From NCBI GenBank assembly GCA_017610005.1, contig JAFCCU010000022.1, positions 1 to 51,980 of the forward strand: DNA of 51,980 nt. Direction: 5' to 3'. Position 1 is the first letter of the stretch, and each line of letters begins with the position of its first letter. The position numbers and the translations under genes are program-made. The notes under the pieces are model-generated. The model was not told the DNA's origin and did no database searches. It was given only the letters and a program-made list of their open reading frames with translations. This document shows positions 1 through 10,600 of this stretch, piece after piece. The DNA comes from Candidatus Woesearchaeota archaeon (GTDB lineage: Archaea; Nanobdellota; Nanobdellia; Woesearchaeales; B29-G15).

Positions 1-1
1 A

Positions 2-2434
2 GATATTTGGAATGAATGTGATGAAGAAATTATAGGTTGTAGTCCCTCAAGTTGTTCAAAAGCAAATTCAGATGGTTTTTGTCAAGGAGAATCTTTTTCT
101 TGCGATACCGATGATATTGCAGACCCTTGTGATATTGGAGAATACTGTTTTGAAGGAAACTGCATTCCTGGACTTTGTGATGATAATATTCAATGTGATG
201 GAGACACCTATATCTCTGGATTTTCATGTGATGGCTCAGGAAGTTGCGATTTACCTGCTGTAGATTTAGGATGTTGTGAAGGAAATAAATGCAATGGGTT
301 TAAGATGTTTTGTAATGAATCAACTCACCAATGTGAACAATTCACAGAAAATTGTGGGATAAATGTAAGTGATGGCTTTGGCTATGCCCCTCAAACTAAT
401 AGCCAAGATATTTGGGATGATTGTGAAGTGGGTTGGGTGGGGTGCACTGAGAGTGGTTGTAGCAGGACAGAAGGAAATGGATTATGCTTAGGAACTGATT
501 ATACATGTAATACTAATGGCGTTACCGATCCTTGCCCAATAAGTACAACGTGTAACAATGGAGTTTGTGAATCCGGAGCATGTGATACAGGCCATCATTG
601 CACTGATCGTTTCAATTGTCAGTTAACCTGTGATGGAACAGGATCATGTACAGCAGATTATAATTGTGAAGACTGTAACATCACTTGTTCAATTGGCACT
701 TGCCAATGTGATGTCTATGGAGTAGATGAAAATGATGACCCTGGATTTAATTGTGATGACACTGAAGACAATGATTGTGACGGCAATACAGATTTTTTTG
801 ATTCAAATTGTATGGCCCCAGATGGATATTCCTGCCTAGATGGGGAAGACTGCCTTAGTGGATACTGTGATAATGATACGTTAGGTGCAGACTTTGCACC
901 TTATAATGATGATTACCATTGCTTCACTCCATTGCCCATAATAAATGGATTTATTGACAATCAAGATTTCACATGTGAAGTAAGTTCTAAAGAAGGAGAC
1001 TTTGCTTGTGATGAATTTGAGAACGCAACTGATTGTTATTTTGAAGATGGAACTCACTTTTGGTGTAATGAAAACTGTAAGTTAGAAAACAGAGATACTA
1101 GTATAGATGCTTGTACTGCAATAGGCTTGTACTGCGTAGAAGAATTCTCTTGGATGAACGCAGGTGAAACTATCGCCCCAGAGTTAATTGGAATTTGGGA
1201 ATACGCATTAAATGATAAATCCACAATAGAATGTTGTGGAGATGATTCAACAGAAACTCCACTCCATAGAAATTCCAGCTGCTCAGAAGTTGATTGTAGT
1301 TCCAATGATGAGCCCACAATTGGAGACTTATTAATTGATCAAGTTTGTTGTAATGATACTCATGACTGTGTTTACACTGGAACTTGTTACACATCTAATA
1401 ATGATGGAGGATTACCACAAGGATTTGGAGGGGACCAACCAAGTAACCCAAGCGTATTTTGTGAAGAGGGGATTTGGTATGATTGTGATAATTCAGAAGG
1501 GGGGTGTGAAGAATCAAATGGAAGATGTAATTTTATCTCTGCTTGGCAATTACCAGGGGAGCCGGGAGTTGGTGAATATGATGCATTAGATAAACGCGAA
1601 TGTTGTGGTGATGATTTTGGTGAGTTTTTAATAAACAGCACATTATTTCAAGGCCACCCCTCAACAGATGTAGCTTGCTGCGATTCTCAATTTGATTGCG
1701 TCATAGGAAGAGAATGTTTTTTAAGTGATGCAAATGGGGGAAATGAACTTAACTGTTATGATGGTCTTGATAATGACTGTGATGGAAAAACTGACTTTTG
1801 CGACGGCAGACATAATCTTCCTTGCACTCATGATGGTCTTGAAGATGATTGTACAATTCTTATTTATGGATATATTACTGACATAGATGGTGACCCAATA
1901 ATTAGAGCAAGGGTCCATGCTCTAACTGTTTTTATCTATAATGAATTTAATCAAGTGATAAATTTCACCACTATTTCAGATGAAAATGGATTTTATAACA
2001 TAACTGCTTATGGAAATTCCACTTATGAAATTGTAGTGGATCATAAAGGCCATAATATAATTTCAGATATTAGTAAACATCTTGACATTAAAGAAGACTG
2101 GAAATTAGACCTATCATTATCAAGGGATGAAGGTTGTCAATATGATTGCACTATGCAAACTAGTGATTTATGTAACATGGAATGTGAGGGAATTAATGGA
2201 TGTCAATTTAATAGTATTATTGCAGCGGAAAAATGTAATCAAGTTCCCAGAGATTCAATTGTAACAATAGATGAAGACTTTACATTAGAATGTTGCAAAG
2301 GCGACCCATTTTATAAGCTCCCAACAGCTAGAGCAGATATTGAAGTTTTTAATGCATCTATAATACACAGAATCACTAAACAAGTTCTATATAGGGGGAA
2401 ACAAGTTAAAATGGTTATTGTAAATTTTAACTAA
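2..2434 (+). CDS. large cysteine-rich surface protein, 5' end outside window
   Basis: The reading frame is open from base 2 to the stop at 2434 (810 residues visible), so the gene begins before the window; the first in-frame ATG (305) lies inside a conserved cysteine-rich repeat and is not the start. The text is dominated by repeats with evenly spaced cysteines. A DIW(N/D)(E/D)C...GC...C block occurs near base 2 and again near base 410, so the protein has internal duplication. Two DNDCDG-T-D motifs (near 770 and 1770) match the aspartate-rich, putative metal-binding motif common in secreted multi-domain proteins. A carboxypeptidase-regulatory-like beta fold is likely at about 1858-2120 (GYITDIDGDP...DENGFYNITAYG). 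Cysteine content and the surrounding genes indicate an extracellular or cell-wall protein. No catalytic domain is visible. Confidence 0.8.
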   Translation, partial: DIWNECDEEIIGCSPSSCSKANSDGFCQGESFSCDTDDIADPCDIGEYCFEGNCIPGLCDDNIQCDGDTYISGFSCDGSGSCDLPAVDLGCCEGNKCNGFKMFCNESTHQCEQFTENCGINVSDGFGYAPQTNSQDIWDDCEVGWVGCTESGCSRTEGNGLCLGTDYTCNTNGVTDPCPISTTCNNGVCESGACDTGHHCTDRFNCQLTCDGTGSCTADYNCEDCNITCSIGTCQCDVYGVDENDDPGFNCDDTEDNDCDGNTDFFDSNCMAPDGYSCLDGEDCLSGYCDNDTLGADFAPYNDDYHCFTPLPIINGFIDNQDFTCEVSSKEGDFACDEFENATDCYFEDGTHFWCNENCKLENRDTSIDACTAIGLYCVEEFSWMNAGETIAPELIGIWEYALNDKSTIECCGDDSTETPLHRNSSCSEVDCSSNDEPTIGDLLIDQVCCNDTHDCVYTGTCYTSNNDGGLPQGFGGDQPSNPSVFCEEGIWYDCDNSEGGCEESNGRCNFISAWQLPGEPGVGEYDALDKRECCGDDFGEFLINSTLFQGHPSTDVACCDSQFDCVIGRECFLSDANGGNELNCYDGLDNDCDGKTDFCDGRHNLPCTHDGLEDDCTILIYGYITDIDGDPIIRARVHALTVFIYNEFNQVINFTTISDENGFYNITAYGNSTYEIVVDHKGHNIISDISKHLDIKEDWKLDLSLSRDEGCQYDCTMQTSDLCNMECEGINGCQFNSIIAAEKCNQVPRDSIVTIDEDFTLECCKGDPFYKLPTARADIEVFNASIIHRITKQVLYRGKQVKMVIVNFN

Positions 2435-2514
2435 ACTAACTTTTTTAAAACAATTCTTCAATGCCATTTGCCTTCCTTTAAAATGCTAAAACCCATATCT
2501 TCTAGAACAATAAC

Positions 2515-2569
2515 CATTAAATAAGAATAGTTGGATACCGTATCCAATAGGTTGGACGCAGCATCCAAC
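2515..2569 (+). promoter_or_regulatory. TATA-like box plus two tandem dyad operators
   Basis: A TATA-like stretch (attaaataag, 2515-2524) is followed by two dyads of the same form, TTGGA-N7-TCCAA, at 2531-2547 and 2552-2568. They start exactly 21 bp apart, about two helical turns. They cover the expected transcription start of the gene starting at 2591. This looks like a double operator for a dimeric regulator; the regulator is not identified. Confidence 0.55.
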
Positions 2570-2590
2570 AAACTCAAAAAAGGTGGAATA

Positions 2591-4465
2591 ATGAAAAAAA
2601 TTGTGTGGTTATTAATATTATTACTAACTTTTTCTACAGCACTAGCATACCCTTTCTCAACTGGAGATACAGAAATTATTAATGCAAAAGCATACCTTCA
2701 GTCTATCCAAGCAGTTGATGGAAGTATTGATTCTTTAGGAACAAGTAACTGGGCTACAATTGCCATTTGGGCATTAGATGAAAGTTCAGATGCCTGGGCA
2801 AATGAAGGAGACTCAATTGAAGAATATATCGAAACAAATGTTAACTCTTTAGATGATAATAAAGCAACTGATTGGGCAAGGAGCATATTGTCAATTGTAT
2901 CAATGTGCAGAGATCCTTACATGTTTGGTGGAGAGGACCACATAGCAACACTCAAGAGTTTTTATACAAATAATCAACTTGGAGATACTGCTCTGTTAAA
3001 TGATGATACTTACGGACTAATGGCTCTATGTGCTGTAGGAGACTGTAATTCAATTGAAGCAGAAAATGCTAAACAATTTATTTTAAACAATCAAAATATT
3101 GATGGGGGCTGGAGTTGGGGCGTGGGACAATCAAGTGATCCAGACAGTACAGCTGCAGCAATTCTTGCATTAATTTCAGCAGGAGAATCAGGCCTTCCAA
3201 TTACTCAAGGGTTAACATATATTAAGACCACTCAAGTTGAATCAGGAGGGTTTGACTCAGGTTGGGGCACTAATCCTAATACTGATGCAATGTGTGTAAT
3301 GGCAATTGATGCTGCTGGGCAAGATCCAGATGACATAATCTGGGAGTCGGAAACAGGTAATTCGCCAGTAGATAGTTTATTAGCTTTCCAAGATGTAGAT
3401 GGAGGATTTACCTCTTATAATAAAGCCTACGCTACAGTGCAAGCTGTTCCCGCTCTTCTTGGGGAACCTTATTCTAATGTAAACTGTGGATTTGTGTATG
3501 CAAATGTAAGAATCCAAGGAAGTACCAATGAAGTCTTCTCAGGAAGCCTTATTGTAGATGATCACTTAACTGTGGTTGATGAGGGGGGAAATCCTCACGA
3601 TTTACTCATTCCTAGCGCCCTAAGTGCACTTGACAAAGCTTCGAAAATAAGCAGTTTTTCCTATAACATTGTAAACGGGGGGTTTGGATTATATGTTGAT
3701 TCTATTAATGGAGAGGTGGCTACAGGTCTAGATGGTTGGATGTACTTTGTGAACCATGAAAGTCCCCCAGTAGGCATGGCAGATTATGTAGTCTTAGAGG
3801 GAGATGATATTCTCTTTTACTATGGTGCTTGGGGAATAATGGAAACAAGAATCATTGTTGGGGATAATTTTGGAGTGGGAGACTCATTTATTACAACAGT
3901 TGAATATTATGATGAAGAATGGCTTGCACTGGAAGGTGCTACTATTCATTTTGGTGCAACCACAAAAGAAACAGATGAAAATGGAGAGGTTGAATTAACT
4001 GCAAGTACTGCAGGCTCTTTTGAAGTTTATGCAAGTAAAGAAGGGTTCATTAATTCAAATGGAGTTACTATAAAAATCACTGGAACTGGGAATCCCAGCC
4101 AAACTTTAAATGTTGAAGCTGAAATCATGCCTTCTGTTGCTTTCTCTGTTGCCCCAAATAGTATAAATTTTGGTCAAGTTGGGCCTGGGATGGTTGTACC
4201 TGGAGAAGATATTAGTTTAATTAACTCTGGAAGCTGGGATATTTTAGTGACTTCTACATTATCAGGTTCAGATCCTTTATTTGACTCAGGTCTTTTCTTA
4301 GATAATGTACTATGGTCTAGCTTAGAAAAATTAATAAGTTCAGATTTGGAAGACTTCTCTTTAGTTGTAGATATTCCAAGTGAGCTTGATATCCCAGATG
4401 ACTACCAAGGATTAGGGGCTAAAACAGGTATTGTCACATTTTGGGCACAGGGAATTGAACCATGA
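2591..4465 (+). CDS. secreted terpenoid-cyclase-fold / DUF4430 protein
   Basis: The start at 2591 is preceded by AGGTGG (2581-2586) and opens a clear signal peptide (MKKIVWLLILLLTFSTALA); the TTG 60 bases upstream lies in the operator and is rejected. Of 624 residues, about 20-290 carry helical repeats with QW-like motifs (DGGWSWG, SGGFDSGWG, DGGFTSY) typical of the prenyltransferase/squalene-cyclase alpha/alpha toroid. Residues about 302-415 resemble DUF4430, the small domain shared with cobalamin-carrier proteins. About 445-507 is an Ig-like or carboxypeptidase-regulatory segment (GATIHFGATTKETDENGEV). The remainder is beta-rich. Toroid plus DUF4430 is a known extracellular pairing in archaea and Firmicutes; ligand binding is more likely than catalysis. 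The downstream gene overlaps it by 4 bp (ATGA), so the two are one operon. Confidence 0.7.
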   Translation: MKKIVWLLILLLTFSTALAYPFSTGDTEIINAKAYLQSIQAVDGSIDSLGTSNWATIAIWALDESSDAWANEGDSIEEYIETNVNSLDDNKATDWARSILSIVSMCRDPYMFGGEDHIATLKSFYTNNQLGDTALLNDDTYGLMALCAVGDCNSIEAENAKQFILNNQNIDGGWSWGVGQSSDPDSTAAAILALISAGESGLPITQGLTYIKTTQVESGGFDSGWGTNPNTDAMCVMAIDAAGQDPDDIIWESETGNSPVDSLLAFQDVDGGFTSYNKAYATVQAVPALLGEPYSNVNCGFVYANVRIQGSTNEVFSGSLIVDDHLTVVDEGGNPHDLLIPSALSALDKASKISSFSYNIVNGGFGLYVDSINGEVATGLDGWMYFVNHESPPVGMADYVVLEGDDILFYYGAWGIMETRIIVGDNFGVGDSFITTVEYYDEEWLALEGATIHFGATTKETDENGEVELTASTAGSFEVYASKEGFINSNGVTIKITGTGNPSQTLNVEAEIMPSVAFSVAPNSINFGQVGPGMVVPGEDISLINSGSWDILVTSTLSGSDPLFDSGLFLDNVLWSSLEKLISSDLEDFSLVVDIPSELDIPDDYQGLGAKTGIVTFWAQGIEP

Positions 4466-4974
4466 AATTATTATTAACATTTTTTTTAATTTTCTTTATC
4501 CCTCTTAGTTTTGCAATAGGCGAATTTGGAGTAAATCCAGGAAAGCTGGATATCTCATTTGATAATAATTCAGTTGTTAAAGAACATATTCAAATATATA
4601 ATATGGATTTAAGTGATGTAAAATTTAGAATTTTTACTGAGCCTGCAAATGAAGAAATAGTAATTTTTAGTGAACAAGAAGTTACAATTAATCCAAAAGA
4701 TGTAAGAGAAATCTCAATTGATTTTATCAAACAAGAAAAACAAGAATTAACAATTTTTATTCAGCAAATTCCAAAAAACGGAGCAACAATTGTAGGGGGA
4801 ATAAAAATTCCAGTAACTCTCCAGGGAAACTTTAAAAAATCTACTGTGCCAATAATAACTGGCCATGTCATTTCAGATAATAAAAGCAATATAGGAACAT
4901 TAATAACCTCAATTGTGATAATTAGTCTTATAGTTTTAGGAGGCTTTGCTATTTGGAAAGTAATAAAATGGTAA
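4462..4974 (+). CDS. membrane-anchored extracellular protein with C-terminal TM helix
   Basis: A 170-residue protein translationally coupled to the DUF4430 protein by an ATGA overlap. It has a signal peptide (MKLLLTFFLIFFIPLSFA), a beta-rich ectodomain of about 120 residues, and one C-terminal hydrophobic helix (about 144-165) followed by WKVIKW. The ectodomain is plausibly immunoglobulin- or NEW3-like (IYNMDLSDVKFRIFTEPA; NPKDVREISIDF). The topology is outside, one membrane pass, short cytoplasmic tail. It probably anchors or accompanies the upstream secreted protein; function is not recognised. Confidence 0.6.
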   Translation: MKLLLTFFLIFFIPLSFAIGEFGVNPGKLDISFDNNSVVKEHIQIYNMDLSDVKFRIFTEPANEEIVIFSEQEVTINPKDVREISIDFIKQEKQELTIFIQQIPKNGATIVGGIKIPVTLQGNFKKSTVPIITGHVISDNKSNIGTLITSIVIISLIVLGGFAIWKVIKW

Positions 4975-5065
4975 AAAAAGCTCTAATTTAACCAAAAAGT
5001 GGGTTTTCTAATAAATCGAAACATTTAACGTTAGTTCTACTTTTCTAAAATAATAAAGGTTAAGA

Positions 5066-5602
5066 ATGGCAACAATACAAATAGTTAATCAAGTTATTAC
5101 AACTGATTTAAAACACAGATTAAATTTAGAGAGTCTTGCTAGTTTATTAACAAATATCGAATATAATCCAGAACAGTTTCCCGGATTAGTTATGAGAATA
5201 AGAGACCCAAAATCATCAGCATTACTATTTTCTTCAGGAAAAGTTGTATGTACTGGCACAAAGCACATTAATGATGCAAAAAAATCAATTTTAGAAATTA
5301 TTCGTTTTTTAAACAACGCAAAAGTTGAAATAAAAATAAAACCTGTACTTAAAATCCAAAATATAGTTGGTTCAGGATCAGTAGGTTTTAAGCTTGATTT
5401 AAATGAACTTGCATTAACATTACATAATACTGAATATGAACCTCAACAATTTCCAGGTCTTATATACAAAATCAAAAATCCATTCCATGCAAGCTTCTTA
5501 TTATTTTCAAATGGAAAAATTGTTTGCACTGGAACAAAAAGCGAAACAGAAATGAATAGTTGTGTTAAAAAACTAACCAAAAACTTAAAAAAAGTTATTT
5601 AA
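5066..5602 (+). CDS. tbp: TATA-box-binding protein
   Basis: The general transcription factor TBP binds the archaeal TATA box and, with TFB, recruits RNA polymerase. The 178-residue protein is two direct repeats (about 1-88 and 93-178), each with the family pattern: NIEYNPEQFPGLVMRI...SSGKVVCTGTK in the first and NTEYEPQQFPGLIYKI...SNGKIVCTGTK in the second. Length and dyad structure are canonical. A short Shine-Dalgarno-like AAGG precedes the ATG. It is a single gene between surface-protein genes and an unrelated ORF. A T-rich stretch at about 5639-5646 may terminate it. Confidence 0.97.
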   Translation: MATIQIVNQVITTDLKHRLNLESLASLLTNIEYNPEQFPGLVMRIRDPKSSALLFSSGKVVCTGTKHINDAKKSILEIIRFLNNAKVEIKIKPVLKIQNIVGSGSVGFKLDLNELALTLHNTEYEPQQFPGLIYKIKNPFHASFLLFSNGKIVCTGTKSETEMNSCVKKLTKNLKKVI

Positions 5603-5784
5603 ATTAAAAAAATCCAGGATTAACCTTATTTTTATAGCCCTTTTTTAATTCGATGATTGGACTGTTTACAGTCTCAAATCTATATTTAGCATTATAAAAT
5701 CCACACTTATAACTTTTTTGGAATTAGGAAATTCAAGAAGGTGAGAAACCTTTTTAAATTAGGATTTTTTACTATTTTTTAATA

Positions 5785-6294
5785 ATGGCTGAACCTGATT
5801 TGGTAAATAGAATTGAGCAAACATTAATCAGTCGAGCAATTTTGTCTGGAAGCCATTCACCAAAAAGTAATCTTACAAAGCTTTATGATGGAGCACTAGA
5901 GACTGAATGGGGTCACGTAAGAAAAGATCTTCACATAGATCACCGCGATATGTACAATAAAATTATGCGCATTATAAATCCAATTCTTCACGACCAACTT
6001 AAGCTTGATTTTGATCCAGGGGAAGGTTACAGGGCGCAAATATCATTGGTTGCTGAAGAAAAGCCAAAGGGCAGAGGAGAAAATTATTTTCGATTGAAGC
6101 TATGTATTTACAATGAGAAGTTTCCTTCTTTCCCATTCAGACAAAGTGTTCCTACTGGCATTAATAGGCATAAAGATGATAGAACAGTAAGCAATTTTGC
6201 AACTACAATTTCTTCAGTTTATTCTATTTTTTTGGATAGCGTCAACATGAAAACAGTAGATAAATTCTTTGAAGAGTTTCATAAACTAAATTAA
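5785..6294 (+). CDS. hypothetical protein, 169 aa
   Basis: I do not recognise this protein. It is soluble, mixed alpha/beta, with no signal peptide or membrane segment, and has one cysteine. A TATA-like tttttaaatta (about 5752-5762) lies about 25-30 bases before the ATG, suggesting a leaderless or very short-leader mRNA of its own. It contains RKDLHIDHRDMYNKI near residue 45 and RAQISLVAEEKP near 85. Its neighbours, tbp and pgi, give no functional hint. Confidence 0.6.
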   Translation: MAEPDLVNRIEQTLISRAILSGSHSPKSNLTKLYDGALETEWGHVRKDLHIDHRDMYNKIMRIINPILHDQLKLDFDPGEGYRAQISLVAEEKPKGRGENYFRLKLCIYNEKFPSFPFRQSVPTGINRHKDDRTVSNFATTISSVYSIFLDSVNMKTVDKFFEEFHKLN

Positions 6295-6354
6295 TCATCA
6301 CCAATAAAAAACCTTAAATAAGTCCATTGATCAAGAAAGGATAGGTGATCAAAC

Positions 6355-7530
6355 TTGATTAACGTTAAAATTGATAAATTCAGCCACAAAGAACTTAATT
6401 CTAAACTAAACCGCATAAAATCTATAGAACTTCCTTCATTTCACACTCACAAAGTAGATTTTATGGCTATTGAAAAGATAGCTAAAAAATATTCTAAGTA
6501 TAAGAATTTTTTAATATTAGCTAATGGGGGTTCAAGAACCACCGCCTTAGCGTTTTATAATTTCTCAAATAAAAATAAAAATTTTGAATTTGTCGCAACA
6601 GTTGAGCCAAGTTACCTAATGGCAGTTGCTAAAAAATACAAAAAAAAAGATACTCTTGTAATCCCGATTTCTAAATCAGGTACAAATGTAATGCCCCTAG
6701 AAGCCTTATTCTTTTTCAAAGGATACAAAACATTACTCTTAACCTCAAAAGACAGAGGAGTCCTTAAAGAAATTGGAGATATTAAAAAATATGATATTGC
6801 AGTTCACCCAGATGTAGGAGGGAGATATTCAGGAAGAACTATGTGTGGGCTTTTGCCAGCAAAACTAATGGGGCTTGATATTAAAAAAATTGAGAATGGA
6901 GCAAAAGCAATGTATAAAAGATGTAGCCCAAATGTTGGAATTGCTCAAAATCCTGCATTAAAAACTGCTGCATATTTATATTTACTAGAAAAAAAGGGAT
7001 ATCTTAATGTGATGTTAGCCTTTTACTCAATGAAATTTTTTAGTTTTATACCTTTAATTGTTCAGTTAGCACATGAAAGCTTTGGAAAAGACCATAAAGG
7101 ACTAACGTTTTTTGGAGATATGGGGCCTGAGATTCAGCACCATACTAACCAAAGATTCTATGGTGGCAGGCAAGATATCGTTGGAATGTATCTTGGTGTA
7201 ACACAAAAACCGGATGTAACAATTACTGTTCCTAGCGCTCTCCAAAAAATTAAGTTAAGAACTGGCACTCTTGGGCACTTAAACAACTTAAGTTTAGCTA
7301 AAGCACTCGATTATGATCTAAAAGCAAATCTAAATGAGATTAAACAATTAAAGATTCCATCCGTGTACATTGAAATTGATAAAGAAAATGAATATACTGC
7401 AGGAGAATTCATGGCATTTATACATTATTTTACAGTATATTCAGCCTTACTTAGAGATGTAAACCCATTTGATCAACCAGAGGTTGAAGCTGCTAAAGAC
7501 TCTTCATGGGAAATGACTAAGAAAGGTTAA
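6355..7530 (+). CDS. pgi: glucose-6-phosphate isomerase (PGI/SIS family)
   Basis: It interconverts glucose-6-phosphate and fructose-6-phosphate in glycolysis or gluconeogenesis. The 391-residue protein has two SIS-like halves. A phosphate-binding S-K-S-G-T stretch follows VIPISKSG. The first PGI signature is DVGGRYS followed by CGLLP; GPEIQHHTNQRFYGGRQD carries the conserved substrate-site region; the C-terminal signature appears as FDQPEVEAAK (family FDQxGVExxK). It is shorter than most bacterial PGIs (about 450-550), and it is not the cupin-type archaeal PGI. The start is TTG; AGGTGATC (6344-6351), a near-perfect match to the archaeal anti-Shine-Dalgarno, lies just upstream and decides it. 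Confidence 0.85.
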   Translation: MINVKIDKFSHKELNSKLNRIKSIELPSFHTHKVDFMAIEKIAKKYSKYKNFLILANGGSRTTALAFYNFSNKNKNFEFVATVEPSYLMAVAKKYKKKDTLVIPISKSGTNVMPLEALFFFKGYKTLLLTSKDRGVLKEIGDIKKYDIAVHPDVGGRYSGRTMCGLLPAKLMGLDIKKIENGAKAMYKRCSPNVGIAQNPALKTAAYLYLLEKKGYLNVMLAFYSMKFFSFIPLIVQLAHESFGKDHKGLTFFGDMGPEIQHHTNQRFYGGRQDIVGMYLGVTQKPDVTITVPSALQKIKLRTGTLGHLNNLSLAKALDYDLKANLNEIKQLKIPSVYIEIDKENEYTAGEFMAFIHYFTVYSALLRDVNPFDQPEVEAAKDSSWEMTKKG

Positions 7531-7623
7531 AGTTTCATTAATTGGAGGCTTTCTTAGGGGCAAAATTTAAATAGACCCATTATCCTAAATGTAAATATAC
7601 TAAATAAAAACAAGAAACTCCCA

Positions 7624-10600
7624 ATGAAATCTCATTACTTTATTATCATTATTTTAGCAATTCTTTCTGTTGCTGCGTTAACTGTTGATTCAATAACTGG
7701 GATGGCTATGTTTGATTCACGTGACGGTTATGCAACAGATAAAAGTTCTTCTACAACAACAATTGCGACAACTATAAGGACAACTATTGCCTCAACTGTG
7801 AGGACAACTATCAAACCACCCACTTCAACAACTTCAATTTCTCATGAAACTAAAAAAGAAGAGTTAGGAGATATTGGGTTTACAGATGGAGAAGGGAATG
7901 TTGCTACAACTGTGAGGACAACTATCAAACCCTCAACAGTTAGAACTACAATTAAACCTACAAGGACATCAATCCCTTATGATATCCAAGAAGAAAAAAC
8001 AGGACTTATTGGGTTTACAGATGGAGAAGGGCAAGTTGCTGTTGTAAGAGAGCCCCATATAGGAATTGGAGGGAGTATTTTAGATGCACTAGGTATAGAA
8101 GAAAAAGAAGAAATAGTAGTTAGGATGTTTGGGAAAACGCTTGGGAGAGAATGTGAAACAAATAGTGAATGCTTAAGTGGAAATTGCGCTAAATCAAGAG
8201 GTATAAAAGTTTGCCAAGAATCAAAAGCACCAAAAATACCAGAGTATGAAATTAAAGACATCAGTAAACTGACAAATGGGGCTGTGGCCTTAACAGATGG
8301 GGAAGGCCTGATAATTGAAGTAAAACCTGCAGTAATTGAAGATTGGTCAGATCTTGCAGGAATAGAATCAGGATACTTAATATTTGAACCCCAAGATATA
8401 CAAAATGCTGCATCAGTAATAATGGAATTAAGTAGAAAACCAACAAATTATGAGTCAGGCATAACTCCAAACATGAATAAACAATATTCCTGTACTACAG
8501 AAAAAATAGGAAATTTATTACAAACTACTTCTTATATTGAAAACAATGGTGCCTGGAACCGAAATGATGTATGCTGGAATGGGTGCAACCAGAATACTGG
8601 ACTATGCAATGAACCAAACTGTGCCCCTGATCCGCATTATTACTGCCAAGGAAAAGATGTGCTCACAACATGGACTAGGAGGGATTGCTCTTGGGGAAAT
8701 CAATTAAGAACCCATTGTCCAATAGGATGTATAGACGGTATTTGTCCAAGTATTACTGATGACATAACAGCCTCAAAAATCCATGAAAATGTTGTAAGAG
8801 AAGTAGGAGAAAGGCGATGTGCTCAAGAATTGATATGGGGAGAAGAAAGGGAAGTTTCTCAAGTATTAATTGAGGGGGAATGGAAAACAGTAAGTCTATG
8901 TAACGAAGGTTGCGAAGGTAGTTCTGGGTTATGCATAAAAAAAGAACTCCTTTTAACTAATCTTAATCCTCAAGTGCATAAATGCGAAGAAGATTCAGCA
9001 GTCCAATACGAACAATTAAGCGATGGCTCTTTAAAAATTATTGGAAGTGAACTTTGTATTGAAAATGGATGCAATGTTGAAACTGGGCTTTGTGCAAGGA
9101 AACTAGGAGACTATGAAAACTGTGAATATGACCACCAATGCTTAAGTGGTACATGCAAACTAATGCCAGGAACCCATAAATTTCAATGTTACCCTTCCTC
9201 TTGTGGAGGATTTAGTGAATCCACTTGTAGTATCCTTTTTGATGGTTGTGGGGTTTGCAAGGAAGGAGATTGTAAAAATGGGTGTAAAGAAGTTTTACTT
9301 TTAAGCAGCGATTTAGGATATAATCAACAAACAGGCTACAAAAGAAGACTGGATATTGAAATTGACACATTCATTACCCTCGTCGATGAAGCTTATTTAT
9401 TATATGGTCAAGTACTTGCTAAACTTAATGAGTTAAAACAAGAATTCCCAAATTATGAAAATAATCCCCTTGGATGGGAAGAAAAAATTAGAAACACCCC
9501 AGAAAGATTTGCACCAGGAATGATTGCAGAAGCAATATTCCCCCTTACAGATTTCTATTTTTCTTATATGCCTGAACTTCCGGAAGAGACAAAAACAAGG
9601 TTTTTAGAGTTAATAGGTCTTGTCGATCAAAGAAACACGCCCATATTAAACGCATTCCAAAGTGATTTTAAATACATGAATGGATACGAATGGGTAATAG
9701 AGAATGACTGGGGAGATTTAGGATTTGATCTTTATATGGGAGGAATAGAAGGGATTGAAACATTGACCTCAGAAATCCTTAAAGAAAGAATAATTGTTTC
9801 AATTAATCTAGGGGAATATGATGAAAAATGGTGGGAATTTATTTGGAACTCAGAAGTGGGGGAAAAAGGGGAAAAAATGCATATCCCCGGAGCAACATCA
9901 GGAGACTTCTACTCTGAATGGCTTGGAGATAGGTGGGCTTTTGATGCTAGAATAATCATTGATTCCCATAATTCAGAAATTCAAGAGTACTTAACTAATT
10001 ATGAAATATCAACTGAGGAATTTATTAATAATTTTATTTCTTTGCACATTCAAGAATTCATAAATCTTATTCCATCATATCAAGAAGAACTCCATAGATA
10101 TATTGAATATGATGGAGAGGATATTACCTATCCATTAGGGGAATATGAACCAGGGGACAAGCTAATCTGGGTAACAAATGAACACGCCTTACCTGCAACG
10201 TTCAGCAGAGGGAATCACATAAAATATGCAAAGATTCTTGAAGGAGGGAAAGTTCTTCTTTTTAGACAAAGGATCATTGAAAATTCAAATGGAAGGGAGA
10301 TAATTACCTTTAGAAACGTAGGGTGGGTAGATACAATAACAGGAGAGAGTTCAAACGCTCTCCTCTATCAAGAAGAGTTTAATAACCAAGTGTATGATTC
10401 AATAGATGAAGAACAAGGGGTTGTTCAAAGATTAAGAGATTTAAACATTATTTTTGAAAATAAATTTGCAAATGTTGCAGTAGAATCTTACCCAAACACT
10501 TTTATGGTTTTTAGAGAAGAACAAACTTCTGAGGGGCTTAAACCTCACTCCTGTGGAGGCTTTTTTGGAGGTTATACCGATGAAGGAGTCCCATTCTTGA

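Noticed and set aside
305-2434. ATG 305 as the start of the first gene
   Set aside because: The same frame is open to base 2 with the same repeat pattern, so 305 is internal.
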